Below are positions 7,262 through 16,282 of a stretch of 64,000 nucleotides of DNA, piece by piece. The notes beneath the pieces are model-generated. The model was given only the letters and a program-made list of their open reading frames with translations, made no database searches and had not been told where the DNA came from. Source of the DNA: Pseudomonas sp. Q2-TVG4-2 (GTDB lineage: Bacteria; Pseudomonadota; Gammaproteobacteria; Pseudomonadales; Pseudomonadaceae). The stretch is taken from assembly GCF_013620795.1 (NCBI RefSeq), contig NZ_LGLW01000001.1, positions 496,001 to 560,000 on the forward strand, read 5' to 3'. Position numbers and translations under genes: made by a program. The stretch's first letter is position 1; each line of letters opens with the position of its first letter.

Positions 7262-8569
7262 GTGCATAGCCTCGATCTTACCGGCATGCTCGTTGCGGCC
7301 AGACAACGACTGGCCGGCGGATCGTCGGCCCGGGTGTTCAAGGGCATGGCGACCCTGGCAATTGGTAACGGCTTGGCGAGAATCGTCGGCTTGGCCGGTA
7401 TCCCGATCCTCACCCGAATCTACAGCCCTGAGCACTTCGGCGTCCTATCGGTTTTTACCGCCCTGCTGTTGATCCTTACCCCCTTGATGACCCTGCGCTA
7501 CGAACTGGCTGTGCCATTACCCCGCCGGGATAGCTCAGCCATGACGCTGATGGCGGTATCGGTTTTTCTAATAGCCGTCATGACGCTGACATTGAGCGTG
7601 CTGTTCTGGCTGGTCGGCCCCGCTCTGCTGACGATGGGCTCGATGGAGGCGCTCATACCGTACCGCTGGATGCTGATAATCGCGCTGTTCAGCGCCGGTC
7701 TGTATGAAGTGCTGTTGATCTGGGCGGTGCGCCGACGTGCCTATCCCGCCATCGCCCGCACTCAGCTGCAGCAGAGCGCTACCGGTTCGGTTGCAAAAAT
7801 AGCTTTGGGAGTGCTGGGATTGAAGCCGCTCGGGCTTCTGGCGGGCCAGGTGTTAGGCGCTGGCGCGGGGACGATGACGCTGATACGGATGTTCCGAGCG
7901 GACGTGAGATGCTATTGGCGCCACGTCACGCTGAGGCGAGGCTGGTGCATGCTGCTGCACTATAGAAGCTTCCCGACCTACCGCCTTCCGTCACAGCTAC
8001 TGCAGATTTTCGCCAGTCAGGCGCCACTGCTGCTGACCGCGGCGCTCTATGATGCTCAGACCACGGGGCAACTCGGGTTGGCGATGATGACGTTGGCCCT
8101 GCCGATGAATCTGTTGGGGCATTCCACAAGCAAGGCGTATTACGCCGAAATCGCCTCGATCGGGCGCAAACGCCCAGCTGAGATTCGCCGGATGACCTAC
8201 TCGGTGATCAAACGACTGCTGGCGCTCGCTCTTGCACCGGCATTATTGCTGCTGATGTTCGGCGAAAAGATGTTTGCCCTCGCGTTCGGGGCTCAGTGGG
8301 CGCTGGCAGGGGAGATGGCGTCGATACTGGCGCTCTATCTTCTGTTCCAGTTCATGCATGCACCGGCGTCTCATCTGCTATCGGTTTTCGAAGGTCAGCG
8401 CCTGCTATTGATGTTGAACGTACAGCGCACCCTGCTGACGCTCGGGTGTTTCACAGCCGCCTATCTTCTTGAACTACCGATCAGCTCGGTGCTGCTGCTC
8501 TATGCGATAACGCTTTCGGTGCATTACCTGTTCAGCTTGCTCGTGACGCTGCGGGTGATTCCGCGTTGA
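7262..8569 (+). CDS. oligosaccharide flippase (Wzx-like)
   Basis: The product has 435 residues and starts at GTG, with AGGAG 6 bases upstream. It is a polytopic membrane protein with about 12 hydrophobic segments. The N-terminal MATLAIGNGLARIVGLAGIPILTRIYSPEHFGVLSVF is the usual opening of polysaccharide biosynthesis flippases of the MOP superfamily. The family moves undecaprenyl-linked repeat units across the inner membrane. A second flippase lies at 17514-18905 in the main operon; the two differ but share the TRIY.PE.(F/Y)G motif. This one stands alone on the plus strand. Its substrate is unknown; it may serve a second glycan or a variant repeat unit. Confidence 0.88.
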   Translation: MHSLDLTGMLVAARQRLAGGSSARVFKGMATLAIGNGLARIVGLAGIPILTRIYSPEHFGVLSVFTALLLILTPLMTLRYELAVPLPRRDSSAMTLMAVSVFLIAVMTLTLSVLFWLVGPALLTMGSMEALIPYRWMLIIALFSAGLYEVLLIWAVRRRAYPAIARTQLQQSATGSVAKIALGVLGLKPLGLLAGQVLGAGAGTMTLIRMFRADVRCYWRHVTLRRGWCMLLHYRSFPTYRLPSQLLQIFASQAPLLLTAALYDAQTTGQLGLAMMTLALPMNLLGHSTSKAYYAEIASIGRKRPAEIRRMTYSVIKRLLALALAPALLLLMFGEKMFALAFGAQWALAGEMASILALYLLFQFMHAPASHLLSVFEGQRLLLMLNVQRTLLTLGCFTAAYLLELPISSVLLLYAITLSVHYLFSLLVTLRVIPR

Positions 8570-8642
8570 TACAGGATCATCAAAGCCGTACCTCGGGGTC
8601 GATATCGATGCCGCACCGTCCCTGGTCGCGGCAACCAGGACT

Positions 8643-9434
8643 TCAGGGCTCGCGATTGAGCGCGCTCCAACCACCGACACGCCCACCGGAGAAGGCATTG
8701 CGCGAGAGATAGTAGAAGAACAGCGGAATACCCACGGCGTAGCGCTTGAATAGGCGACGCGGCTCGATAAGCATGCGAAACGCCCACTCCAGCCCGAGCC
8801 GACGAAAAAGCATCGGGGCACGGGGAAAGCGCTGCGCGGAGAAATCAAGAATGGCGCCGCCACAGATCAGCAACGCACGGGTGTCCATCGCCTTTTGCAG
8901 GTGCAACGCCACATGCTCCTGCTTGGGCATGCCCATCGCCAGCACGACGATCGGAAAGCGCCCTGGTACATGGCGCTCTCGGTAGAACGCCAAGTAGTCC
9001 TCGGAGTGCTTGAACCCATCTATCGCATGAAACTTGCGATCCCCGAAGAGCTTACTCGCGCCATCGCTCAACCAGGGCTCGCGGGTACCCATGGCGAACA
9101 GCTCGTAGCGATCCTCAGAGTCCCCTACAAGCTCTTCGATCAGCTCGGGGATAAAGTCGGATCCGTTGAGGTTGGACTTCGGATCCAGCCCATTGAACAA
9201 GCAGGCGATCTTGATTCCGATGCCGTCACGCAGCAGGTAATTGACCTGAAGAAAGCTGTTCAGAACAGATGGGTGACGCTGCGCGATGTTGTAGCCATGC
9301 TGATTTAGGAAACCAAGAATGGTCGGCGATTCGCGCTTCTTAAGCTCAGCGATAAAAGGGACGGTATCAGCTTCATTCAGTAGTTTCAGCTTCCCTATCA
9401 AAGGATCCGTCCTTTTGGTGAGGGGATTTTTCAT
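8643..9434 (-). CDS. WecG/TagA/CpsF family glycosyltransferase (GT26)
   Basis: The 263-residue product has the family signatures: a DGIGIKIACLFNG segment near residue 70, GSDF, FAMGTREPWL, VVLAMGMPKQE, and a C-terminal CGGAILDFSA followed by RAP and LGLEWAFRMLIEPRRLFKRY. Members transfer an N-acetylmannosamine(-uronate) or related sugar to a lipid-linked intermediate on the cytoplasmic side of the membrane. The gene is monocistronic on the minus strand, between a flippase and a GH5 gene, and is divergent from the latter. GAGAAG precedes the ATG. It probably adds one sugar of the repeat unit made in this locus; donor and acceptor are not known. Confidence 0.9.
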   Translation of the reverse strand: MKNPLTKRTDPLIGKLKLLNEADTVPFIAELKKRESPTILGFLNQHGYNIAQRHPSVLNSFLQVNYLLRDGIGIKIACLFNGLDPKSNLNGSDFIPELIEELVGDSEDRYELFAMGTREPWLSDGASKLFGDRKFHAIDGFKHSEDYLAFYRERHVPGRFPIVVLAMGMPKQEHVALHLQKAMDTRALLICGGAILDFSAQRFPRAPMLFRRLGLEWAFRMLIEPRRLFKRYAVGIPLFFYYLSRNAFSGGRVGGWSALNREP

Positions 9435-9612
9435 AAATAGCTTCTCTGTCTGTAAATCAATGAAAGTCGGTGAGGCTCATTACGGCAAGGCTGATGGCCC
9501 GCCGCAGGACGGAAGATTCGCCTAGAAAAAACTGAACAATGCCTGCCTATGTCGGACAAACGAAGCAGCCGCTCCCGCGGTACCTTCCTGAAGAGTAGAA
9601 AGAGGTAGTCAG

Positions 9613-10659
9613 ATGTTAAGGACACGTAGCAATTCGAAACGATCAAAAGGAATACTCCTCGGACTCACGCTTATGCTCGGGAGTGCCGCCAGCGAGGCAG
9701 AAAATATCGATCTGATCGGCCTGAACATCGGTGGTGCCGCGTTTTCCGGCAATGTCATCCCGGGAAAATATAAAACAAATTATTTCTTCCCCGCCCCCGG
9801 CTACCTTTCGAAGTGGAAAGACAGGGGCATCAAGACCATTCGCTTCCCAATCATGTGGGAGCGCCTGCAGCGTGAACTGAATGCTGAACTGGATGAAGAC
9901 TATGCCCAGCTGATTGAAGGGACGCTGCAACAGGCTGCCGATAACGACATGCGCGTCATCCTCGACATACACAACTATGCCCGTTATCAAAAACAGATCA
10001 TCGGAACCGATGCCGTACCGATATCGGCCTACGAGGATCTGCTCGAACGTATCGCCAAACGCTGGAAAGACCAGCCAGGTCTTTATGCCTACGACATCAT
10101 GAACGAGCCACATGGCGCGGACGAATACTGGCCTGCAGCAGCTCAGGCCGGCATCGACGCCATCCGAAAACATGACAAGGAGCGCCCCCTGTATATCGAG
10201 GGCAACTTCTGGTCCAGCAGCTTTCTCTGGCCGAAGTTCAATGATCCGTTGCTGCAATTGAAGGACCCCTCCGACAAATTGATATTTTCCGCTCACCTGT
10301 ACCTCGACAAACACAGTAGCGGGCAATACAAGGAGCCGCTGGAGGATGATTTCGACACCATGCTCGGCGTCAAACGAGTCAAACCCTTTGTCGATTGGCT
10401 GATCAAGCATGACAAGCAGGGCCAAATCGGTGAGTTCGGTATCCCGGCCGATGAGCCACGCTTGCTGGAAGCGATGGATAATCTGCTGGCTTATCTGCAG
10501 AAGCACTGCATTCCCATGACGTACTGGGCGGCCGGGTCGGCGTGGGGCAAATACAAGCTGTCCATTGAGCCGAAAGACGGACAGGACCGCCCCCAGTGGG
10601 ACATTCTGAGCAAGTACGTCGGTCAGGGTGATTGCAGCCGCATCGGGCCAAACCACTGA
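9613..10659 (+). CDS. secreted GH5-type glycoside hydrolase
   Basis: The product has 348 residues. A basic N terminus and hydrophobic stretch (12-27) form a signal peptide ending near ASEAE. The rest is a single GH5 domain: IRFPIMWERLQ, ILDIHNYARYQ, acid/base Glu165 in DIMNEP, HLYLD, and nucleophile Glu274 in QIGEFG. Its C-terminal third (TYWAAG, RPQ, C..IGP) closely parallels the larger enzyme at 3562-5676, so the two are paralogues; this one lacks the N-terminal repeats. A role in trimming, releasing or clearing the polymer in the periplasm or outside the cell is likely by context. AGAGG lies 8 bases before the ATG. Confidence 0.9.
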   Translation: MLRTRSNSKRSKGILLGLTLMLGSAASEAENIDLIGLNIGGAAFSGNVIPGKYKTNYFFPAPGYLSKWKDRGIKTIRFPIMWERLQRELNAELDEDYAQLIEGTLQQAADNDMRVILDIHNYARYQKQIIGTDAVPISAYEDLLERIAKRWKDQPGLYAYDIMNEPHGADEYWPAAAQAGIDAIRKHDKERPLYIEGNFWSSSFLWPKFNDPLLQLKDPSDKLIFSAHLYLDKHSSGQYKEPLEDDFDTMLGVKRVKPFVDWLIKHDKQGQIGEFGIPADEPRLLEAMDNLLAYLQKHCIPMTYWAAGSAWGKYKLSIEPKDGQDRPQWDILSKYVGQGDCSRIGPNH

Positions 10660-10677
10660 GAGGTACTTGCTCTCATT

Positions 10678-10712
10678 TACCTATCGACCGCCTCTCGCGC
10701 GGCCGATAGGTA
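10678..10712. terminator. bidirectional hairpin between converging genes
   Basis: TACCTATCG pairs with CGATAGGTA and the stem continues with CCG/CGG after one mismatch. It lies in the 57-base gap between the GH5 gene (plus) and the end of the polysaccharide operon (minus), where a shared terminator is expected. The U-tail is weak on both sides. Confidence 0.6.
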
Positions 10713-10716
10713 GCCT

Positions 10717-11697
10717 TCAGCTCTTCGATGATGATGTTGCCGGTGCCCATCTACCCAGTATCGATTTCGCCTTGCCGATCAGTTTCGCCTTCAGGCTGTA
10801 GGTCTTGCGCAGCGTATTCGCCTTCAGGTTGTGGACCTGGCCCGGCACGTACATTTCGTTTGTCTCGATGCAATACACCGGCTTGCCGCTAAGTTTCATG
10901 ATCTCGACGGCCTGCTTGACTTCGCTTTCGACGAACAGCCGCGTCAGTGGTTGCTTGGCATAGACCTCCGCCTTGAACTTGTGATGAATATTCAGCCGAC
11001 GGCGTTCCTCAGCAGTGGGAAGATCGAGCATGTGCAAGGTTCCGTACTGCACGCCATTGCGCTGCAGCCACTCCTCCGTTTCAGCCCGATACTTTTCCAG
11101 TCGGCTGGTCACCAGGTGCGCGACCTTGACCGACGGGATGAACAGCGGGCGCGTGCAACTGAGGAAGTCCCGGTAGTTCGGCCCGTCGTCGTTCTCCTCG
11201 ATCGTCGGGTCGATGCAGAGCACGCCATCTATGTCCAGGCAGGCCTGGGTCAGAAAGGGATGGTGCATGACGTTCCACTCGAACACGCGAGGCTGCTCGA
11301 CAAGCTCAAGGTACATGTCCACGTGGTGTCGATTGTGCCGCTCGGCGAACACCGCCATGGTCACTAAGCTGCCATCGTACGCGGCGCGAACCTGCTCCTC
11401 CGCGGCCCGCATCGACTTGGCCGAAGAGATGCTGTCGTCGACCAGGAGTATTTTCTTCGCATCCTTTGGCTTGGCCAGCTCGGCGTGTTTGTAGGTGCGG
11501 GTATTGCCTTTCTTCAGGTCATCGTTGCGCAGGAACGAGTAAAGGTCCGTCAATGGCAGGTTCTGCTTGAGCGCGATGATGCTGGCGACCAGCATCCCGC
11601 TTCGCGGTATTCCAACCACCAGATCGATATCATTCGGAATTTTGCCGGCACACTCGGTGCTTAGCCGCGATAAGTCACTCAGGCTTCGGTAATTCAT
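10717..11697 (-). CDS. phosphoribosyltransferase-HAD-like fusion protein
   Basis: The product has 326 residues and two recognisable parts. Residues 1-130 are a type I phosphoribosyltransferase fold, with VVGIPRSGM (25-35) and the PRPP-binding loop ILLVDDSISSAKSM (83-96). Residues 150-300 look like a HAD-type hydrolase: CLDIDGVLCIDP carries the two motif-I aspartates (Asp155, Asp157), LVTSRLEKY (about 195) is the motif-II region, and VESEVKQAVEIMKLSGKPVYCIET is motif-IV-like. It is the last gene of the main operon, 62 bases after the GT2 gene, with AGGAGAG before the ATG. A nucleotide- or ribose-phosphate-related step, perhaps for an unusual sugar donor, is conceivable but not shown. Confidence 0.8.
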   Translation of the reverse strand: MNYRSLSDLSRLSTECAGKIPNDIDLVVGIPRSGMLVASIIALKQNLPLTDLYSFLRNDDLKKGNTRTYKHAELAKPKDAKKILLVDDSISSAKSMRAAEEQVRAAYDGSLVTMAVFAERHNRHHVDMYLELVEQPRVFEWNVMHHPFLTQACLDIDGVLCIDPTIEENDDGPNYRDFLSCTRPLFIPSVKVAHLVTSRLEKYRAETEEWLQRNGVQYGTLHMLDLPTAEERRRLNIHHKFKAEVYAKQPLTRLFVESEVKQAVEIMKLSGKPVYCIETNEMYVPGQVHNLKANTLRKTYSLKAKLIGKAKSILGRWAPATSSSKS

Positions 11698-11759
11698 TGA
11701 ACACTCTCCTGCGCCCTGCGTTTAGAAGACCCACTGGAATGTATGGGCCACCTGTCCTT

Positions 11760-12524
11760 TCAACGCCCCAAAGAAGCGCGTAGTTGTTTAGTGTGGGTGT
11801 GCACGTAATGCAGCACATAGAGCGCGAATGCGTTGGGTTTGGAAAATTTCAAAAAGCGCGTTCTGATATCCATATCCTCACGAATCGCCTCGAAACGGCG
11901 CTTATGCGACACGCCAGTGGTATCGAAAATACACAGCGGGAATGCCAGCTGCATGACTTCGCGCTGAAGATCGAGCCCCTGAAGAAACTCTAATAACAAG
12001 CAATAGTCAGCCGACAGCTTGTAATCAAGCCTGAACTGGAACTGACGCAGCCGCTCATTCTCGAAGTACATCGTTTGATGGCTGGCCGGCAAGCCCAGCG
12101 GTGCGCGCTCAATGGGCCGCGCGCTGGTAAGTTTTAACTCGCCGTCAGCTTCTTTACGATAGAAATCGCCATAGATGAACTTCGGCGTTCCCGGCGTCTT
12201 CGACAATTCATCGTTAATACGGCCAAGTACTGCCGGGTCGGCAAGCGAATCACCGCTGTTGAGAAACAACGTATAGCCAGACGTTTCAACAGCGCGAAGG
12301 CGACCTTTGTTCATCGCATCATAGATACCTTTGTCCGGTTCTATGATTATTTCCGCCTGGTTATCATCAAGGCTCTTAAGCCATTCGCCACTGCCATCCG
12401 TGGATGCGCCATCAATAACGATCCAGCGGAAGTTCCGATAGGCCTGGCTCGCCAGGCTCCGATAGGTTTCCTTCAGGCCATCAAGATTATTCCAGTTTAT
12501 AGTTACGATACTGAAACTGACCAT
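11760..12524 (-). CDS. family 2 glycosyltransferase
   Basis: The 254-residue product begins VSFSIVTINWNNLDGLKETYRSL and continues WIVIDGASTDGSGEWL, DKGIYDAMNKG and LFLNSGDSL. These are the nucleotide-binding and metal-binding signatures of WcaA/WcaE-like GT-A fold (GT2) enzymes. It is cytoplasmic and would add one sugar to the growing lipid-linked repeat unit. Its start overlaps the end of the polymerase gene by 38 bases, a strong sign of shared translation. Donor and acceptor cannot be read from the sequence. Confidence 0.9.
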   Translation of the reverse strand: MVSFSIVTINWNNLDGLKETYRSLASQAYRNFRWIVIDGASTDGSGEWLKSLDDNQAEIIIEPDKGIYDAMNKGRLRAVETSGYTLFLNSGDSLADPAVLGRINDELSKTPGTPKFIYGDFYRKEADGELKLTSARPIERAPLGLPASHQTMYFENERLRQFQFRLDYKLSADYCLLLEFLQGLDLQREVMQLAFPLCIFDTTGVSHKRRFEAIREDMDIRTRFLKFSKPNAFALYVLHYVHTHTKQLRASLGR

Positions 12525-13770
12525 AATTCACCTGTTCGAGATTTGCCGTAAGAGGGGTATTTGCTGTCTGCAGCTTGGCGTAATAAAGGAAGAACGCTGC
12601 AGCCATTCCATAAACATCGCCTGAAAATGTCAGCGCATTGGAAAGCGTAATGTTCAGCATGCTGACTACAAAGCTAAGTTGCAGCGCAGCCAGAAGACTG
12701 CCCTTGCCCGAGCACTGACGCATTATCCAGATGAAGCCGCCGTAGAAGATCAACGCGGCGATTGGCGTCAGGAATCCATACCGATAATAGACACCGAATA
12801 TCCCGACATCAGCCAAGTAGAAGTGCGAGTTATAGATCCGTGAGAACCCACCGTTCCATTGCAGCGACAATGCGCCCATGCCGAAATAATTGTTGGCGCT
12901 GATAGCGTCCAGAATGATCGCAACTGTTCTGTCTCGCACACCTGGACCCGAGGTGGCGTCGAAGAGCAACGCATCGAATCGAGCGTATTGCTCATGATAG
13001 AACTCCGGCACCAACAGATAGGACACCACCAGAATCGCCACGCCGAGCACGCTGAGTTTCATCAACGAGTCGATACGCTTGCGGAAAATCCATACACCGG
13101 CCAATGCCCAGACCAGCATGGTCTGTCGGGTCTGCATGACCAGCCACAGATAGGCCACGAAGTAGAGAAGAATCGCCAGCCTGCCGAGGGTCACCCGATC
13201 CTTCATGCTGTACATCACCATGAAGGCGGCGATCGTGACGAAGGGCGAACCGATACGGAAACGATTCGGCCGCAAGAGATCTTCATATTGCGTCCAGTCA
13301 TCGACCGTGAAGGACGCGACCTTGTTCTGCGGGATGATGCCCAGGTAGTAGGCAAAGCCCAGCGTTGCGCAGAACAGCGCTACGTACAGAAAATACTTCC
13401 CCAGCTCTTCCTGGGTCGGGGAGGCCTTGAGAAGCAGGAACAGGGTCGGGAAGAACACCAGATATTGAAAGAACCGGCGCTCTTCCAGGAATCCGTATGC
13501 CAGCGGCTGACCGAAGTTCAGGTTGGCGAGCACCGCAGAGATCAACGGCAATAGACAGCCCATGAATATGATCCATAGGCTGGTCTTGGACTGATAGACC
13601 CACTTCCATGCGACGAATAGGCAGGCCGTTGCCGCCAGAACGAGCAGCAGAAAAAGCTCCTGAAAGTACGGAATTCCGGCCCGCTTGTCGTCCGTCAGGA
13701 AGAAGCAGGTGGAGTTCAGCAGCAGCAGCATGAACAGCAGATTCTTGTACGCCAGAATTTTCCTTAACAA
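12487..13770 (-). CDS. O-antigen ligase/polymerase-like membrane protein (Wzy candidate)
   Basis: The product is a polytopic inner-membrane protein of about 427 residues with 10 or more hydrophobic helices. A central periplasmic loop holds VPEFYHEQYARFDALLFDATSGPGVRDRT, as in the O-antigen ligase/Wzy superfamily. It probably polymerises the repeat units flipped by Wzx. I chose the TTG at 13770 (preceded by GGGGA, 6 bases away) because it puts the first helix (KNLLFMLLLLNSTCFFL) right after a short basic leader. The frame stays open to an ATG at 13971, but those extra 67 residues are rich in His, Arg and Pro and look non-coding. A gap of about 246 bases therefore separates it from fcl. Confidence 0.8.
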   Translation of the reverse strand: MLRKILAYKNLLFMLLLLNSTCFFLTDDKRAGIPYFQELFLLLVLAATACLFVAWKWVYQSKTSLWIIFMGCLLPLISAVLANLNFGQPLAYGFLEERRFFQYLVFFPTLFLLLKASPTQEELGKYFLYVALFCATLGFAYYLGIIPQNKVASFTVDDWTQYEDLLRPNRFRIGSPFVTIAAFMVMYSMKDRVTLGRLAILLYFVAYLWLVMQTRQTMLVWALAGVWIFRKRIDSLMKLSVLGVAILVVSYLLVPEFYHEQYARFDALLFDATSGPGVRDRTVAIILDAISANNYFGMGALSLQWNGGFSRIYNSHFYLADVGIFGVYYRYGFLTPIAALIFYGGFIWIMRQCSGKGSLLAALQLSFVVSMLNITLSNALTFSGDVYGMAAAFFLYYAKLQTANTPLTANLEQVNYGQFQYRNYKLE

Positions 13771-14016
13771 GCGCTTTCCCCATTTTCCAGATGTGACGCG
13801 GCGAACATAGAACCGAGCCGGCCCGGTTTGATGGCCTCGATAAGGCGACTCACCACGGCGAGGAATCGTGTGCCATGGATGGACAACAGCAGCGGCGAAA
13901 AAGTCCGCTGCTGTATGGGCAAAATGCCTTCTGTCTGACTCCGGGGTCCGCTCCGCCCCGTCCTGGTTCACTGCAGCAGCGGCACGCCCTTACGGTCATG
14001 GCCCGCTGCACAATGA

Positions 14017-14985
14017 TCAGTGTCGGGCCTGATGCTGGTTTTCGACGAACCAGCGATAGGCATCGCGCAAGCCATCTTCCAGGCTGATGGTGGATTGCCA
14101 GCCGAGGGCTTTGAGGCGCGAGACATCCATCAGCTTGCGCGGCGTACCGTCCGGCTTGCTGCTGTCGAAGGTCAGCCGTCCTTGATATTCAGTGACCCGA
14201 GCGATGGTTTCGGCCAGCTCTCGGATGCTGCAATCGACCCCGGTACCGACGTTGATATGCGACAGCATCGGCTGGGTGTGCGCCTGGTAGGTCGCGTCAT
14301 CCAATTCCATCACGTGCACACTGGCAGCGGCCATGTCGTCGACGTGGAGGAATTCGCGCTGGGGCTTGCCGCTGCCCCAGATGACCACTTCGTCGTCGCC
14401 TCGCTGGGTCGCTTCATGGAACCGCTTGAGCAACGCCGGCACCACGTGGCTGTTTTCTGGATGGAAGTTGTCGTTGGGACCATAGAGGTTGGTCGGCATC
14501 ACGCTGCGGTAATCGCGACCGTACTGGCGGTTATAGCTCTCGCACAGTTTGATGCCGGCGATCTTGGCCACCGCATATGGCTCGTTGGTGGGCTCGAGCA
14601 CACCGGTGACCAGCGCCTCTTCCTTCATCGGCTGCTCGGCGAACTTCGGGTAGATGCACGAGGAACCGAGGAACAGCAGCTTGTTGACGTCGTTGCAGTG
14701 CGCCGCGTGGATGATGTTCGCCTCGACCATGAGGTTCTGGTAGATGAACTCGGCCGGATAGGTGTTGTTGGCGTGAATACCGCCCACTTTGGCCGAGGCC
14801 ATGTAGACCTGATCGATCTGGTTCTCGGCGAAGAAGGCGTTCACTGCCGCCTGATCGACCAGGTCCAGCTCTTCACGACCACGCGTGATGATGTTGTCGT
14901 ACCCCAGCGCCTGCAGGCGGCGGACGATCGCGGAGCCAACCATGCCGCGATGCCCCGCAACGAAAATACGTGCGTCACGATTCAT
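14017..14985 (-). CDS. fcl: GDP-L-fucose synthase
   Basis: The 322-residue product is an extended short-chain dehydrogenase of the Fcl/WcaG type. The N-terminal [16 protein letters not shown] binds [22 protein letters not shown] and [17 protein letters not shown] carry the Ser-Tyr-Lys catalytic set. [27 protein letters not shown] is diagnostic of the family. It epimerises and reduces GDP-4-keto-6-deoxymannose to GDP-L-fucose. It begins one base after the gmd stop, so the two pathway genes are coupled. Length and motifs are complete. Confidence 0.96.
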   Translation of the reverse strand: MNRDARIFVAGHRGMVGSAIVRRLQALGYDNIITRGREELDLVDQAAVNAFFAENQIDQVYMASAKVGGIHANNTYPAEFIYQNLMVEANIIHAAHCNDVNKLLFLGSSCIYPKFAEQPMKEEALVTGVLEPTNEPYAVAKIAGIKLCESYNRQYGRDYRSVMPTNLYGPNDNFHPENSHVVPALLKRFHEATQRGDDEVVIWGSGKPQREFLHVDDMAAASVHVMELDDATYQAHTQPMLSHINVGTGVDCSIRELAETIARVTEYQGRLTFDSSKPDGTPRKLMDVSRLKALGWQSTISLEDGLRDAYRWFVENQHQARH

Positions 14986-14986
14986 T

Positions 14987-16111
14987 TCAATTCTCCAATG
15001 TCACTGGAATGTCAAAGCCGTGCTCTTTGAGCAGGGCATGGCGCTGGGCGATTTTCAGGTCCTCGCGAACCATCTCGGCGCACATTTCCTGCACGCTGAT
15101 CTCCGGAGTCCAGCCGAGTTTGCTCTTGGCCCGGCTCGGATCGCCGAGCAGGGTTTCCACTTCCGCTGGGCGGAAGTAGCGCGGATCGATACGAACGATG
15201 ACGTCACCTACGTTGAGCGCCGGAGCCTTGTCCCCTTCGACGCTGGCGACGATGGCGCGTTCATCCACTCCGCTGCCTTCGAAGCGCAACTGGACGCCCA
15301 GTTCGGCAGCCGACCATTTGATGAACTCCCTTACCGAGTACTGCACACCGGTCGCAATGACGAAGTCTTCAGCTTGCTCTTGCTGCAGCATCATCCATTG
15401 CATACGTACGTAGTCCTTGGCATGGCCCCAGTCGCGCAGCGCGTCGAGGTTGCCCATGTGCAGACACTTCTCCAAACCCTGGGCGATGTTTGCCAGGCCG
15501 CGGGTGATCTTGCGAGTCACGAAGGTCTCACCGCGGCGCGGCGACTCGTGATTGAAGAGAATGCCGTTACAGGCATACATGCCGTAGGCTTCGCGGTAGT
15601 TCACGGTGATCCAATAGGCGTAGAGCTTGGCCACCGCATAGGGCGAACGCGGGTAGAAGGGGGTCGTTTCCTTCTGCGGGATCTCCTGTACCAGGCCGTA
15701 TAGCTCGGAGGTGGAGGCCTGGTAGAAGCGAGTCTTCTTCTCCAGCCCCAACAGGCGAATGGCCTCGAGGATGCGCAAAGCACCCATGCCGTCCACGTCG
15801 GCGGTGTACTCGGGCGATTCGAAGCTGACCGCAACGTGTGACTGCGCACCCAGGTTGTACACCTCGTCTGGCTGCACTTCCTGAATGATCCGGGTCAGGT
15901 TGGAGGAGTCGGTCAGATCGCCGTAGTGCAGGACAAAGTTTTGGTCTTCGACGTGATGATCCTGATAAATGTGGTCGACCCGCTGCGTGTTGAACAACGA
16001 GGCGCGGCGCTTGATGCCATGAACCTCGTAGCCCTTTTCCAGCAAAAACTCGGCGAGGTAGGAACCGTCCTGGCCAGTAATCCCGGTGATCAGCGCGCGT
16101 TTCTTTTCCAT
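14987..16111 (-). CDS. gmd: GDP-mannose 4,6-dehydratase
   Basis: The product has 374 residues from the ATG at 16111, which places the Rossmann motif [19 protein letters not shown] at the very N terminus, as in the family; an upstream in-frame start would add about 31 unlikely residues. Other signatures are [30 protein letters not shown] and [16 protein letters not shown] (Thr/Ser, Tyr and Lys catalytic residues), and [20 protein letters not shown]. It converts GDP-mannose to GDP-4-keto-6-deoxymannose for Fcl. A gap of about 170 bases lies between its start and the upstream glycosyltransferase gene. Confidence 0.96.
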   Translation of the reverse strand: MEKKRALITGITGQDGSYLAEFLLEKGYEVHGIKRRASLFNTQRVDHIYQDHHVEDQNFVLHYGDLTDSSNLTRIIQEVQPDEVYNLGAQSHVAVSFESPEYTADVDGMGALRILEAIRLLGLEKKTRFYQASTSELYGLVQEIPQKETTPFYPRSPYAVAKLYAYWITVNYREAYGMYACNGILFNHESPRRGETFVTRKITRGLANIAQGLEKCLHMGNLDALRDWGHAKDYVRMQWMMLQQEQAEDFVIATGVQYSVREFIKWSAAELGVQLRFEGSGVDERAIVASVEGDKAPALNVGDVIVRIDPRYFRPAEVETLLGDPSRAKSKLGWTPEISVQEMCAEMVREDLKIAQRHALLKEHGFDIPVTLEN

Positions 16112-16282
16112 TTCAGAGTACCTGTAGGTTCCAGATGACAAAGGGGGTGGTGACTCGATGCTGAGCGAACAGCGCAGGCGCGACCCAGTGCCCTGCCCCG
16201 CCAAACAGCAGGTTCGATTGATTGTTGGCAGCCGAGGTTAACGAAGCGTTACCGAGCTGCCCGACACGGACGAACGGCCCGC

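Noticed and set aside
9643..10656. 337-codon minus-strand frame opposite the GH5 gene
   Set aside because: It is the antisense shadow of a gene with clear GH5 catalytic motifs.
13771..13971. N-terminal extension of the Wzy-like protein to an ATG at 13971
   Set aside because: The extra 67 residues are hydrophilic and His/Arg-rich, unlike the family, and a well-placed TTG with a ribosome binding site begins just before the first helix.
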